Below, in pieces: positions 31,303 through 39,687 of a DNA stretch of 64,000 nucleotides. Positions within the stretch are counted from its first letter, which is position 1, and each line of letters begins with the position of its first letter. Under the pieces are notes generated by a model that saw only the letters and a list, made by a program, of their open reading frames with translations, did no database searches and was not told where the DNA came from. Source of the DNA: a virus. The translations under genes and the position numbers were made by a program. The stretch is from positions 25,923 through 89,922 of the IMG/VR virus record IMGVR_UViG_3300018080_000148; one strand, given 5' to 3'.

Positions 31303-32012
31303 AACAAATTACATGTTTTTACAAACTCTCTCTTGTGACGACTGTTTGGAATGTCATCTAGCGTGAGATCTCTGGCTCTTCTTTCTTTCCCCTCCATTCC
31401 AGAGTTCGTTTTTTTATTCTCGTGGTAATTTCTTGGGAGGCGGTTCACGCCAATGAACTTTAACAACTCTTGTGTCGGCCCGCTTTCTATTTGGTGTCTG
31501 AAGTACGGGCGGTATCTTTTTTCTTCCATGATTAACCTGTGCCATTCCGTATAAAAGTAACACACCCTCGTGATTTGATCTGGCACGTGAAGCACTCTTG
31601 GCAAAGCCACTAGGATTTGATCGATCCATTTGTGTTGCCACCGAGGCGTGTTGTCTGCCAAGAAATTGTAGTCCAAAATCAATGAGCTTATTACCTTCAT
31701 TGGATGTCTTACGATGTGGAGCAAGGGGATGTCTTCCAGAATCGGCCATCTTAGAAATGGAACTGCCAGATAAGAACACTCAGCAACTATTTTGTTTACA
31801 TCAACCCACTTTGCATTTTCGCCCTCTTCCCTTTTGGAAACAAAACTCAGAATAGGCTTTTCTTTGCCCTTGAACACTTTTTTTACATGTTCTGCTCCTG
31901 CGCTTTTGAAAACACTTTCATGGCCGCATGGCATCCCCAAAGACGTGAGCAGTTTTGCAGTGTAGACGGTGCCGCTTCTCGGCGTACTGGTCGCAATCAA
32001 TCTTAGCTTCAT
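31281..32012 (-). CDS. Sulfotransferase family protein (243 aa)
   Basis: The 5'-phosphosulfate-binding loop is STPRSGTVYTAKLLTSLG near residue 9 and the 3'-phosphate-binding motif is LLHIVRHPMKVISSL near 97, with a helix containing WVDVNKIVAECS between. This is the PAPS-dependent sulfotransferase fold, here probably acting on a surface sugar. The 4-nt overlap with the upstream DUF3431 gene suggests a joint glycan-modification role. Confidence 0.7.
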   Translation of the reverse strand: MKLRLIATSTPRSGTVYTAKLLTSLGMPCGHESVFKSAGAEHVKKVFKGKEKPILSFVSKREEGENAKWVDVNKIVAECSYLAVPFLRWPILEDIPLLHIVRHPMKVISSLILDYNFLADNTPRWQHKWIDQILVALPRVLHVPDQITRVCYFYTEWHRLIMEEKRYRPYFRHQIESGPTQELLKFIGVNRLPRNYHENKKTNSGMEGKERRARDLTLDDIPNSRHKREFVKTCNLFYGKSFL

Positions 32013-32629
32013 TGAGCCTTTCTGTGTGTTATTCGGTCTTCTGTCTGACCATCAAATATTATGGGCCACAGCCTTTCTAGAAAGTGCGCTTCTTTGACAT
32101 TCCTTTGATAGTTAGTCGTTTTTATGACCTCCTCGTAGAATTTTTTCGACCTAAACAGAATGGCCTCTCGGGGAACCATGAATTGGGCTCCGCAATTGAA
32201 TTTGAATTTTTGTATTGGTGGCAAAAACCATTGGTCGGCGTATTCTCCCAAGTTTATCCTGCCCCATGGCCCCCATTTCCTTTCAATTTCCAATACCCTT
32301 GGGTTGGTGGCTGTTATCTTCGGATAGAATGGTTGATACGCATTAACAAACTGCAATTTTGCTATCTTTTGGGCGATATTGTGTTTCTTAACTGTTCTCG
32401 TATGGTCGAAGGGCCCTCCTTGTAAAAACAAAGTGAAATCTGTCAAATCGGAATAGTTTTCCAGTATGTGTCGGAGATATGTTTCTGCCTCCAGGCCCAG
32501 GTTGGGTATGTCTTTGTCTTTGTCATATACGATGCATCTGTACGGTAGAGATTTGGTCCACCTCACATCTTCCCGGTATTTGGCAACAACGATGGTTACT
32601 TGGTGTCGGGGCAACTTGAGCTTCAACAT
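32009..32629 (-). CDS. DUF3431 protein, paralogue 1 (206 aa)
   Basis: VTIVVAKYREDVRW near residue 11, then YDKDKDIPNLGLEAETYLRH and FTLFLQGGPFDHTR fit DUF3431, a glycosyltransferase-like family seen in sugar loci. The protein at 34069 shares the same blocks in order, including GPWGRINLGEY versus GPWGWVNVGEF, so these are paralogues. The reaction is not established for the family. Confidence 0.65.
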   Translation of the reverse strand: MLKLKLPRHQVTIVVAKYREDVRWTKSLPYRCIVYDKDKDIPNLGLEAETYLRHILENYSDLTDFTLFLQGGPFDHTRTVKKHNIAQKIAKLQFVNAYQPFYPKITATNPRVLEIERKWGPWGRINLGEYADQWFLPPIQKFKFNCGAQFMVPREAILFRSKKFYEEVIKTTNYQRNVKEAHFLERLWPIIFDGQTEDRITHRKAQ

Positions 32630-32685
32630 GCAATAAAGGAGCGAGATTTCCAGCTAATTTCCAATACAATAGAGTAGGAGATTAT

Positions 32686-33321
32686 ATGAAGATTGTTGCA
32701 TTTGTCCCCATTCGATTGAATAGCACAAGACTGAAGAATAAGAGCATTTTGCCGTTGGGTAACAAGCCTTTATGCTGGCACATTCTGAATACTCTAACGA
32801 AGGTCTTCAACGAGGTGTATGTTTACGCCAGTACGGAGCAAGTTATGGACTTCTCTCCAGAAGGCACGATTTTCCTCAAGAGACCCGCCGTTCTTGATCG
32901 AGATGAGACCTTAGGCATGGAAATCTACTCTTCTTTCGTTGGAGAAATAGACAGTGATTATTATTGCTTGGCGCATGTTACTTCGCCCTTCCTAACTGAG
33001 AAAACCTTGCAGTCGGGGGTTGATGCGTTGTTGTGTGGGCATGATAGTGCTTTTACAGCACGCCGGGAACAGACGTTTGCTTGGTTTCGCAACAAGCCGA
33101 TCAATTACGCCACCAATTTCATTCCCCGCACACAAGACATGGAACCGGTTTACATAGAGACCTCCGGCTATTACATGTTTGATAATCAAACGATAAAAGC
33201 AGGCCGAAGAATAGGTGGCAATCCAGCCATTATTGAAGTGGGCGCAGTAGAGGGATTGGATATAGATGAAGAAGGTGATTATGAGGTGGCAAAACTCTTT
33301 GCGAGAGGGTTGATTTCGTGA
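32686..33321 (+). CDS. Cytidylyltransferase, CMP-sugar synthetase family (211 aa)
   Basis: The nucleotide-binding start is FVPIRLNSTRLKNKSILPLG near residue 6, followed by ILNTLTKVFNEVYVYAS, YYCLAHVTSPFLTEKTL near 92 and DIDEEGDYEVA near 195. This is the NeuA/KdsB-type fold that activates acidic sugars as CMP-sugars. AGGAG precedes the start with 6-7 nt. With the pyruvyl, sulfo and DUF115-like genes it points to phage-directed remodelling of surface sugars. Confidence 0.85.
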   Translation: MKIVAFVPIRLNSTRLKNKSILPLGNKPLCWHILNTLTKVFNEVYVYASTEQVMDFSPEGTIFLKRPAVLDRDETLGMEIYSSFVGEIDSDYYCLAHVTSPFLTEKTLQSGVDALLCGHDSAFTARREQTFAWFRNKPINYATNFIPRTQDMEPVYIETSGYYMFDNQTIKAGRRIGGNPAIIEVGAVEGLDIDEEGDYEVAKLFARGLIS

Positions 33322-33326
33322 TTCTT

Positions 33327-34064
33327 CTAACAGAATGTTTTACGACAGAATTGGTGGAAAGGCACACGCTCGAATATCTCTAAAGCACCACCTTCTGTGG
33401 AATTGTAGATTTTCCTTCCACTTTTCTCAAATACTTTCTTGCATATCCTGTACATTACGAACACGGGCTCCCAGTTTTGTCTCCAATAGAAGTCTACTTT
33501 GCTTCCGTCAAAATGGTGAACTTTGTCTCCTCGGTAGTGGCAATCGCAGCCCAATAAATACACTTCATTAAATCCCATGTGGTAAGCCATTTGGAGGGCC
33601 AAAGCAACAACCGTGTAACCCTGGTAAATCCCATATCTCATGTCTCCCCACTTATTCCAGTCTGGCATCAATCGGAATCTTTGGTCATGTTCCGTAAAAC
33701 GACCTCCCGAATTAGGGCGAGGAGGTATGTAAACCAGGGACTCATCTTTGAGTTGTCGGCGAATGTAACTCACAAATAATTCTGTGCTTGTTTCTTTGCA
33801 TGCTTTTTTGATGCTTCGGTTGTACTTGTTCCAATAAGAAGGGTCGATGACACACAAATATTGCGCCCTCTTCATAGCGGGGTGTTTGTAAAAGGAGTTA
33901 ACGCCAATAATCACTTCATCGGGAGGAAGAAGCTGCACTGGGGTGCGATTGAGGGAGGGGCCGGTAGCGCAGATGAAACATCGTTGGCCTTTGTGAATAT
34001 CTAGATATTTGCTTAATCTAGGAGCAATCATGGGCGGTATTGGTTTCTTTTGCGCATACAGCAT
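33327..34064 (-). CDS. DUF115/MAF-like protein (245 aa)
   Basis: RCFICATGPSLNRTP near residue 28, EVIIGVNSFYKHP near 49, LCVIDPSYW near 70 and NEVYLLGCDCHYRGD near 168 with HHFDG nearby form the pattern of DUF115/flagellin-accessory-like proteins, which resemble sialyltransferases and hydroxymethylpterin kinases. In this neighbourhood a glycan transferase is the more likely role. It ends 5 nt from the convergent cytidylyltransferase gene. Confidence 0.65.
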   Translation of the reverse strand: MLYAQKKPIPPMIAPRLSKYLDIHKGQRCFICATGPSLNRTPVQLLPPDEVIIGVNSFYKHPAMKRAQYLCVIDPSYWNKYNRSIKKACKETSTELFVSYIRRQLKDESLVYIPPRPNSGGRFTEHDQRFRLMPDWNKWGDMRYGIYQGYTVVALALQMAYHMGFNEVYLLGCDCHYRGDKVHHFDGSKVDFYWRQNWEPVFVMYRICKKVFEKSGRKIYNSTEGGALEIFERVPFHQFCRKTFC

Positions 34065-34068
34065 GTTG

Positions 34069-34701
34069 TTATATTGGTATCCTGTGGGTAATGCGGTCTT
34101 TTGTTTTTTGGTCGAACATTATTCGCCAGGATCGTTCCAAAAAATGACCCTCTACAGGGTTGATGTCGTAGTTTACGGTTTTGATTATTTCCTTGTAGAA
34201 TCGCAAAGAGCGAAAAAGGATGGCATCACGAGGCACGATGAAACACCCCCCGTTGGCGAATGTGAAGCTTTTAACTCGTTGTACCACAAACCACCGCTCT
34301 ATGAATTCGCCCACATTTACCCAACCCCACGGCCCGTAGCGAGGCTTCATGTGGAACACTCTTTGTTCACGACAACTTGGCCTCTTGAAGAACGGTTCGA
34401 ATTTGTTCGATAATTTATGCGACATTATCCTCTGAATAATGTTTGTCCTATTTATTCTCCTGCGAGCATCAACGTGCGGGAAGGGATCACCTTGGAGACA
34501 GATTAACCAGCGAGGCAGGTTTTCGTAATTGTTGATGATGTGTCGCAGGTAAGTCTCTGACTCACGCCCCACATTTTTTACATCCTTACTTTTGTCATAT
34601 ATGATGTAGGGCACCTGTTTTTGGACCACCCAAGATGAATCTTCTTTGTATTTGGCCACAACAATTAAAACGTCGTTGGCTCTTATCTTGGCGTGTAACA
34701 T
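34069..34701 (-). CDS. DUF3431 protein, paralogue 2 (210 aa)
   Basis: VLIVVAKYKEDSSWV near residue 11, VKNVGRESETYLRHIINNY near 41 and LICLQGDPFPHVD near 66 match the DUF3431 pattern and the paralogue at 32009. C-terminal blocks (GCFIVPRDAILFRS, HFLERSWRIMF) are shared as well. It lies 4 nt upstream of the DUF115-like gene on the same strand. Confidence 0.65.
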   Translation of the reverse strand: MLHAKIRANDVLIVVAKYKEDSSWVVQKQVPYIIYDKSKDVKNVGRESETYLRHIINNYENLPRWLICLQGDPFPHVDARRRINRTNIIQRIMSHKLSNKFEPFFKRPSCREQRVFHMKPRYGPWGWVNVGEFIERWFVVQRVKSFTFANGGCFIVPRDAILFRSLRFYKEIIKTVNYDINPVEGHFLERSWRIMFDQKTKDRITHRIPI

Positions 34702-34732
34702 AAAGCAATCTCCTGCTTTATGTAGTTCGCTG

Positions 34733-35350
34733 CTATTCGAAAGCTTTGATTAGTAAAGGTGCCAGATGCCGGTGGCTAGAATAGACCCTCCATATTATCA
34801 GATCGAGGTCGGCTGCACTTCTGCCACTCTTTTTGACAAGTTCGAGGTACTGTCTTTCGATTTCTTCGTACCGCTTTCTGGAGGTGGGGGTCGCTTTGGG
34901 CACGTCGTAGTCCAACGCCCTCATAAATTTGAGAACGTGTGTGTCCAAACCCGCCATTTCCAGGCCGGGCCGACTGTGCATCAGAAAGCAACTGGCTGTT
35001 TTGTACTTGATTCCTGGAAGTGCCACGAGATCCCATAGCGTGCAGGTTTTCAGATCAAGGCCGCTATTGGCGACGGCCTTGACGTACCGTGCTTTCTGGT
35101 TGTACGGCGACAGGGCGTACTCCTTGAACTTGAGAGCCAGAAACCATTCCGGTAACTGTTGGATTATTCCGAATGGTCTTCGCTTTCTAGGCGAGTAGCC
35201 AAGTTTTGAATGCGTCTCCTTCATGAAAGCTTCCAGCCGAGGTGCAATTGTCTTGGCCGTCTTGCCTGCCACACAGATCCAGAAAATGAGAAGCTCTTCA
35301 AGTTGATACCTGTTCAGCTTGAAGTTGGTAATCGTATCGGGGTTTACCAT
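34733..35350 (-). CDS. HhH-GPD DNA glycosylase (205 aa)
   Basis: The helix-hairpin-helix is LVALPGIKYKTASCFL near residue 108, followed by MAGLDTHVLKFM near 132, the GPD loop with the catalytic Asp. The overall pattern matches the archaeal-type 8-oxoguanine/endonuclease III-like family without an iron-sulfur cluster, as no Cys ladder is present. It would remove damaged bases. A second, unrelated-looking HhH-GPD protein lies at 12658. Confidence 0.75.
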   Translation of the reverse strand: MVNPDTITNFKLNRYQLEELLIFWICVAGKTAKTIAPRLEAFMKETHSKLGYSPRKRRPFGIIQQLPEWFLALKFKEYALSPYNQKARYVKAVANSGLDLKTCTLWDLVALPGIKYKTASCFLMHSRPGLEMAGLDTHVLKFMRALDYDVPKATPTSRKRYEEIERQYLELVKKSGRSAADLDLIIWRVYSSHRHLAPLLIKAFE

Positions 35351-35359
35351 GATTTACTT

Positions 35360-36007
35360 TCATAAGTGCTTGCATGATTTACGGTTACATATAAACCGGA
35401 ATTCTTCGCAGAATCCTTTTACAAGAAATACCATACCTTCATAAAAATGCATTGACAGCAGTTGGCGGTCGAATGTCTCGTTGGCCTCCTCGTGCATTTT
35501 GAAATTTACAGAATCAATCAATTGCTTGAGGAACTCCACCGTGGTGCCTTGCCTACGAAGACCTCCTTCGTATCTCGGCCAATAGGACGTGTGTAAATCT
35601 TCTATGACATATGTTCCACCTATTGTCACATAGGGGAACAGTGTTGTGCAAGACGTAATTTGCTGATGCATTACATGTCCGCCGTCATCAATGATGATGT
35701 CAAACGGCCCATGCTCTTGGGCTACTTCCAGCAAAAAAGATTCATTGGCTTGGTCGCCCGTGTGAATTTTTATTTTGTCACCGTTGAATTGCTGACAAGC
35801 GGGGTTGATGTCTATGCCGATGATTTCTGCGTTGGGGAAATAATCCCTCCACATCAGAAGGGAACCGCCATGTTGAACCCCAATTTCCATGACTTTGCCT
35901 ACCCGCTCCCTGATGTCGGTGAAATGGCGATCATAGATCTCGAAGTAGTGTAACCATTTGTCTGATTGTAGGTTGCAACTTCTAAATATTTGTTTAAGAG
36001 TTTTCAA
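35360..36007 (-). CDS. SAM-dependent methyltransferase, cephalosporin-hydroxylase-like (215 aa)
   Basis: KVMEIGVQHGGSLLMWRDYF near residue 38, EIIGIDINPACQQF near 60, FDIIIDDGGHVMHQQI near 100 and GGTYVIEDLHTSYW near 128 follow the CmcI/Methyltransf_24 group found in sugar and secondary-metabolite loci. It lies 9 nt downstream of the glycosylase gene start on the same strand and faces the YqaE/Pmp3 gene. Confidence 0.8.
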   Translation of the reverse strand: MKTLKQIFRSCNLQSDKWLHYFEIYDRHFTDIRERVGKVMEIGVQHGGSLLMWRDYFPNAEIIGIDINPACQQFNGDKIKIHTGDQANESFLLEVAQEHGPFDIIIDDGGHVMHQQITSCTTLFPYVTIGGTYVIEDLHTSYWPRYEGGLRRQGTTVEFLKQLIDSVNFKMHEEANETFDRQLLSMHFYEGMVFLVKGFCEEFRFICNRKSCKHL

Positions 36008-36068
36008 CGAGCCCCCAACCTGTGAAGTCCGTGGTTATTATGAGTATATATGGTAACAGGAGGTGACT

Positions 36069-36236
36069 ATGACTGTTCTGATTAAAGTGGTTTTGGCGTT
36101 CATTTTGCCGCCACTCGCCGCCCTCATGCAAGTGGGATTGGGGCTCCACTTCTGGCTCAACATCATCCTGACCCTATTTGGATGGCTGCCAGGACTAATT
36201 CATGCTCTCTGGCTCGTGTTGAGCGAGCAGAAGTAA
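36069..36236 (+). CDS. YqaE/Pmp3-family membrane peptide (55 aa)
   Basis: Two hydrophobic segments separated by GLGLHFWLNIILTLFGWLPG and preceded by FILPPLAALMQV make the YqaE/Pmp3 signature (two membrane helices, N-x-x-L-T-x-x-G-x-x-P-G-x-x-H-A). The family is stress-linked in bacteria and plants and is thought to tune membrane potential. AGGAGG precedes the start and a TATATA box lies 18 nt further upstream. A bidirectional terminator follows directly. Confidence 0.85.
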   Translation: MTVLIKVVLAFILPPLAALMQVGLGLHFWLNIILTLFGWLPGLIHALWLVLSEQK

Positions 36237-36268
36237 AAAAAAGGCCCGCCGTAAGGCGGGCCTTTTTT
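36235..36268. terminator. Bidirectional rho-independent terminator
   Basis: AAGGCCCGCC pairs with GGCGGGCCTT across GTAA, with A-run and T-run flanks that work on both strands. It separates the YqaE gene from the convergent secreted-protein gene. Confidence 0.95.
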
Positions 36269-37119
36269 CATTTCAGATCAGCCTCCGTTTGCCATTCCCC
36301 TTTCTCGTTTTTCCATATGCGAGCAGAAACCTCCTCACCTTTCAGCTTCTTGATTTGATCGCTGGGGATAAGGTTTTCATTCTTCAGCATACGTAGGATT
36401 GTGGGGATGACAACAGCGTCATCTTTGTGTCTCGCCGCCGCTTCTCGGATCGTCTTCTCCATCTCGACTTGCGATTGACAATTGATATTGTAGGCAATCT
36501 TCCAAGCGATGCTGTTGACGATACGAGGGAACAAGCGTGTCACAGACACATGTGCGTGGAACATGAATCTAGTTTCCACGAGTGTTCGGTTTCCATGCTT
36601 TCTAAACACCACCTCACCGTCACATCCCATGATACGGGCTTGTTGATAGGAGATTTGGTTTAACAGTACCAAGTGGAGTTTAGTGGATTCAGAACCCACC
36701 TCCATGTCGTGTCGGACATTAAAGGTGAGTCTGCCGATCTGCCTGTCGTCGATTCTGATTTTCGAAACTCCGATAGCACGGCCTTCCAACGCCATTGTGC
36801 TCAGGTTACACTTTACTTTCACTTCTTCCCAATTCTGCTCTAGGATTTCCACCTTTCTGATCTTAACTCCACGCTGTCCAACTGGAACGTTTTCTAGCTG
36901 GATGTTCCCTCTTTCATTCATTGAAATGCTGTCTTCCAGATCTTCTAGTTGAGATTGCAAGACCGAACCCATCACTTCGCCGTATGGCTGGTTGATGATG
37001 AACTGGCGTTTCAGATTAGGCTTCACGCACTGTGTTCGACGACACCCTGCATCGGCCTGCACTACTAGACAAGTAGCTACCAATAGCGCAAAGATTGCGC
37101 CTACAGAGAGTGCTTTCAT
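36268..37119 (-). CDS. Secreted protein, paralogue of the 37203 gene (283 aa)
   Basis: A signal peptide (residues 1-24, ending VVQADAG) is followed by CRRTQCVKP and a domain of about 180 residues. The order of blocks, an N-terminal INQPYGEVM strand and a KWNGF-like centre with LVETRFMFHAHVSVTR, resembles the next gene upstream, so the two look like duplicates. The fold could be START/SRPBCC-like, but this is a guess. A ribosome site AGGAGGAGAG precedes the start. Confidence 0.55.
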   Translation of the reverse strand: MKALSVGAIFALLVATCLVVQADAGCRRTQCVKPNLKRQFIINQPYGEVMGSVLQSQLEDLEDSISMNERGNIQLENVPVGQRGVKIRKVEILEQNWEEVKVKCNLSTMALEGRAIGVSKIRIDDRQIGRLTFNVRHDMEVGSESTKLHLVLLNQISYQQARIMGCDGEVVFRKHGNRTLVETRFMFHAHVSVTRLFPRIVNSIAWKIAYNINCQSQVEMEKTIREAAARHKDDAVVIPTILRMLKNENLIPSDQIKKLKGEEVSARIWKNEKGEWQTEADLK

Positions 37120-37202
37120 CTCTCCTCCTATGGGTTATAGTTCGTCTCCAGAACTATTTATGGAGGAGCAGGTCAACAATTCCTATCGAAGTGCATATTA
37201 AC

Positions 37203-37862
37203 TCAGGCAGCTTCCTTTCCTATTGGGATAAACCACCTGCGATCCTTGTAAATTTTTATCACTTCTCTGAGGCTATGTTCTTGTTCCCACATGCTTTCCG
37301 TGGCGGCTTTATCTAATTCGCTTTCAACAATCTTCTTCAAGTTGCGGGTGTGAACAATTTTGTAGTGGATCGTCATCACCAGCCGTTGCTTCACCTTAGT
37401 TCGACTACCACATCTTTCGAGATGGGTAAATGTATCATAGGCTACTAATGTCCCCACCGGTTCTGTGAGCGATATAGTAGAATCCATCTTGTCCTTGGTA
37501 AAAATTACATGCTGACGCAGAGTTAGGATCTGTCCTTCTAGGTAGCCGTTTTGGTGTCTCACTGTGAACCATCCATCGGCTTCTACCATCCAGTTGGGAT
37601 CGAGGATGCGATTGAAGCCGACAACGATGTCCTCTTGCTTAGATTCAATCAATGTACCGTGCCCTAGCTCGACCATCTTCTTCATGGTCGGCGCTCGAAC
37701 GAGAACCCGTCGCACGGTGTCGAAGTCCTCGTTGATGTAGAATGTGCTTTCCTTGACTGACGTTGCCTCATATGGTGTGTAGATGTAAAACGAGAAAATG
37801 ATCGTGAGAATTATGAGCACGGCGAGGCTAATGGCGACCCCCGGCAGAATGTATTTCATCAT
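37203..37862 (-). CDS. Membrane-anchored paralogue of the 36268 protein (219 aa)
   Basis: One N-terminal membrane helix (residues 7-27) anchors an external domain: FYINEDFDTVRRVLV, then DIVVGFNRILDPNW, and TKVKQRLVMTIHYKIVHTRN near 165. The layout parallels its downstream neighbour. GGAGGAG lies before the ATG. Function unknown; exposure on the outer face of the membrane is inferred from the anchor. Confidence 0.55.
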   Translation of the reverse strand: MMKYILPGVAISLAVLIILTIIFSFYIYTPYEATSVKESTFYINEDFDTVRRVLVRAPTMKKMVELGHGTLIESKQEDIVVGFNRILDPNWMVEADGWFTVRHQNGYLEGQILTLRQHVIFTKDKMDSTISLTEPVGTLVAYDTFTHLERCGSRTKVKQRLVMTIHYKIVHTRNLKKIVESELDKAATESMWEQEHSLREVIKIYKDRRWFIPIGKEAA

Positions 37863-37922
37863 GTCTCCTCCTTCTATCGTTATTAGCTCTACATATATTT
37901 AGAGCGCAATTAGGGAGGAACT

Positions 37923-38588
37923 ATGGGGTTTTTCGATCAAAGACCAATGCTCAGGGGGAAAATTGCAGCCCATCACAATAGGCTGGAATGTCGCTATCGA
38001 GCGATGCTTTTGTGGAATAGGATTTGGATCAAAAGACAGCGAATCCTAGACATCGCATCTTATAATGGCCGGTGGAGCTATGCCGCCCTGAACTTGGGGG
38101 CGAAGCATGTTACGGGCGTGGAAAAGAATCCCGCCTTCGTCGAACGTGCCCGAGCCAATATGGAGCAACTAGAGGCCAAAAAAGATGAATACGAGTTCAT
38201 CTGTGGTGACATTCACAGGGAAATCACCAAATTTGAGCCCGACCAGTTCGACACCATCTTCTGCTTTGGCTTCTTCTACCACACGCCACGGCATGAATTC
38301 CTGGTGGAGAAGATGGTTGCCTTGCAACCAAAGGCCATCATTATGGATACGCAGTTGGCCAAGCCCGGCCAGGGCATACAGTTCAACGACAAGCCGTATT
38401 ACGGTCGCCAAGGAAAGGTGCCTTACGGTGTCCTGCAAAAGATGTTCGGAACACGAGGCTACAAGATCGTCAAGCGAGCCAACTATAACCAGTTTAAGAA
38501 CCAGACTGAGATTTCTGATTACATTACAGGTGTAGGTGGCGGTCGAGTGACGCTGTTGATAAGACCCAAAAAAGACTTGGCAGAATAA
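37923..38588 (+). CDS. SAM-dependent methyltransferase, paralogue of the 27956 protein (221 aa)
   Basis: RILDIASYNGRWSYAALNLG near residue 40 is the SAM loop, then HVTGVEKNPAFVERA near 62, FDTIFCFGFFYHTPRH near 107 and IIMDTQLAKPG near 140. It shares order and motifs with the protein at 27956. GGGAGG precedes the start. A bidirectional terminator follows the stop codon directly. Confidence 0.8.
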   Translation: MGFFDQRPMLRGKIAAHHNRLECRYRAMLLWNRIWIKRQRILDIASYNGRWSYAALNLGAKHVTGVEKNPAFVERARANMEQLEAKKDEYEFICGDIHREITKFEPDQFDTIFCFGFFYHTPRHEFLVEKMVALQPKAIIMDTQLAKPGQGIQFNDKPYYGRQGKVPYGVLQKMFGTRGYKIVKRANYNQFKNQTEISDYITGVGGGRVTLLIRPKKDLAE

Positions 38589-38590
38589 AC

Positions 38591-38620
38591 AAAAAAGCCC
38601 GGCCTTTGGCCGGGCTTTTT
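38591..38620. terminator. Bidirectional rho-independent terminator
   Basis: AAAAAAGCCCGGCC pairs with GGCCGGGCTTTTT across TTT. It ends both the plus-strand methyltransferase and the long minus-strand tRNA/small-ORF operon. Confidence 0.95.
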
Positions 38621-39025
38621 CTATGCCGTTTTCGCCTTACGGCGTTTTTTAGGGGCCTGTCGGTGTCGAAGCCGAGGCTTTTGACGGTCTTCGCTCTTTT
38701 TCATAGCCTCAAATTCGGCGACCCTTTGATTCCATCGCTTCTGAGTCTTTTGGGGATCTTCCATGAGGCTTTCGATAAACTGCTTGGCCTCCAACAGGCC
38801 GCAATCGGTGATCTGGCGGTAGAGTTTGATCGCCGGGATCTTCTGTCCGCTGGAAGCCAGTTTTTCAATTGCCCTGCGCTGACTAGCACTGACGTGAATT
38901 GGCGTGGGCCTGACTTCCATCAGCAACTCTTTGATGATTTCAATGAGTTGCCATTGGCCAACCGTACCGCCCAGTTCGGCGTCCTGGAGTTTCCTTCTGA
39001 TCTGATTGTATCTGACGATATTCAT
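38621..39025 (-). CDS. Protein with L7/L12 C-terminal-like segment (134 aa)
   Basis: Residues about 68-95 (GQKIPAIKLYRQITDCGL then EAKQFIESLM) resemble the C-terminal domain of ribosomal protein bL12, a segment reused in several small phage and bacterial proteins. The tail is very basic (RHRQAPKKRRKAK), so RNA or ribosome binding is possible. GAGGAAG precedes the start at 39025. It is the last gene of the operon that contains the tRNA array. Confidence 0.55.
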   Translation of the reverse strand: MNIVRYNQIRRKLQDAELGGTVGQWQLIEIIKELLMEVRPTPIHVSASQRRAIEKLASSGQKIPAIKLYRQITDCGLLEAKQFIESLMEDPQKTQKRWNQRVAEFEAMKKSEDRQKPRLRHRQAPKKRRKAKTA

Positions 39026-39032
39026 TTCTTCC

Positions 39033-39243
39033 TCAACTGTTGTTAATGCGGATGCCATAGGCCATCGCCGAGAAGCAGGCGCATATGACGAAGAATGGGA
39101 TCATGACCCAAAATGGAATGTATGCCCCACACTTGATTGCAATCCCCAAGACGATGATGGGGGCGAATGCGATGCTCATGGCGGTAATGTATCTGGTCCT
39201 TGCCGAAAGGTTCCCCCCACCAGTCCAAAAAATCCCTTAACAT
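39033..39243 (-). pseudogene. Small membrane protein split by a frame change at a G6 run
   Basis: Translation from 39243 (strong AGGAGAGGAAGC site) gives MLRDFLDWWGEPF and then a poor, His-rich frame to 39043. The neighbouring frame after the run of six G at about 39217-39222 reads GNLSARTRYITAMSIAFAPI and continues as a good membrane helix ending at 39033. Joining the two frames gives one sensible membrane protein of about 70 aa. Either the G-run has one base too many in the assembly, the gene is broken, or the ribosome shifts frame there. Confidence 0.4.
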
Positions 39244-39476
39244 GCTTCCTCTCCTGTGAAGGGTAGAACGATTGCGTACTGAGCGTAAAGGGTGACGGTC
39301 CTACCGACACCTCCCCGCTTTGTTGTCTTCGTTGGTCTGACTGATATACGGTCAATGTATTTGTTGGGAAATAGCTTCACTACCTCGCCGATGGTGTATT
39401 CGGTGCCAGCCGATGAGTTGGTACTGTAGAGGATTGTATCCCCCAACTTGACTTTCTTTCCGAATGCGCCTTTCAT
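39237..39476 (-). CDS. Hypothetical SH3-like small protein (79 aa)
   Basis: A beta-rich short protein, MKGAFGKKVKLGDTILYST at the start and TLYAQYAIVLPF near the end, consistent with a small barrel. GGAAGG lies 7 nt upstream of the start. It overlaps both neighbours by a few nt. Confidence 0.5.
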   Translation of the reverse strand: MKGAFGKKVKLGDTILYSTNSSAGTEYTIGEVVKLFPNKYIDRISVRPTKTTKRGGVGRTVTLYAQYAIVLPFTGEEAC

Positions 39477-39628
39477 CCACACGCCTTCCAGTAGATCGGC
39501 CAGAGCAGGATTACTAGGAGCAGCGTGGTGGCGTCGGCTATTGGACCGTGCTTTCTACTGCCTTTGATGAGGAAGCCGATCCCGATTACGGCATAGATTA
39601 TAGCAATGATTGTGATCCACATCCACAT
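39473..39628 (-). CDS. Small membrane protein (51 aa)
   Basis: Two hydrophobic segments (WITIIAIIYAVIGIGFLI and TTLLLVILLWPIYW) around a charged turn SRKHGP. GGAAGG lies 9 nt before the ATG at 39628. An upstream in-frame ATG at 39661 has no good ribosome site. A holin-like role is possible but not shown. Confidence 0.45.
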   Translation of the reverse strand: MWMWITIIAIIYAVIGIGFLIKGSRKHGPIADATTLLLVILLWPIYWKACG

Positions 39629-39687
39629 GGGTCTATTCCTTCCGACCCATGATTTTAACATGTATTTGGTTGGGAACCTACGAAAAA

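Noticed and set aside
39043-39243. The 66-codon frame as a complete gene
   Set aside because: Its second half is His/Arg-rich and unlike a protein, while the overlapping frame encodes a clear membrane helix.
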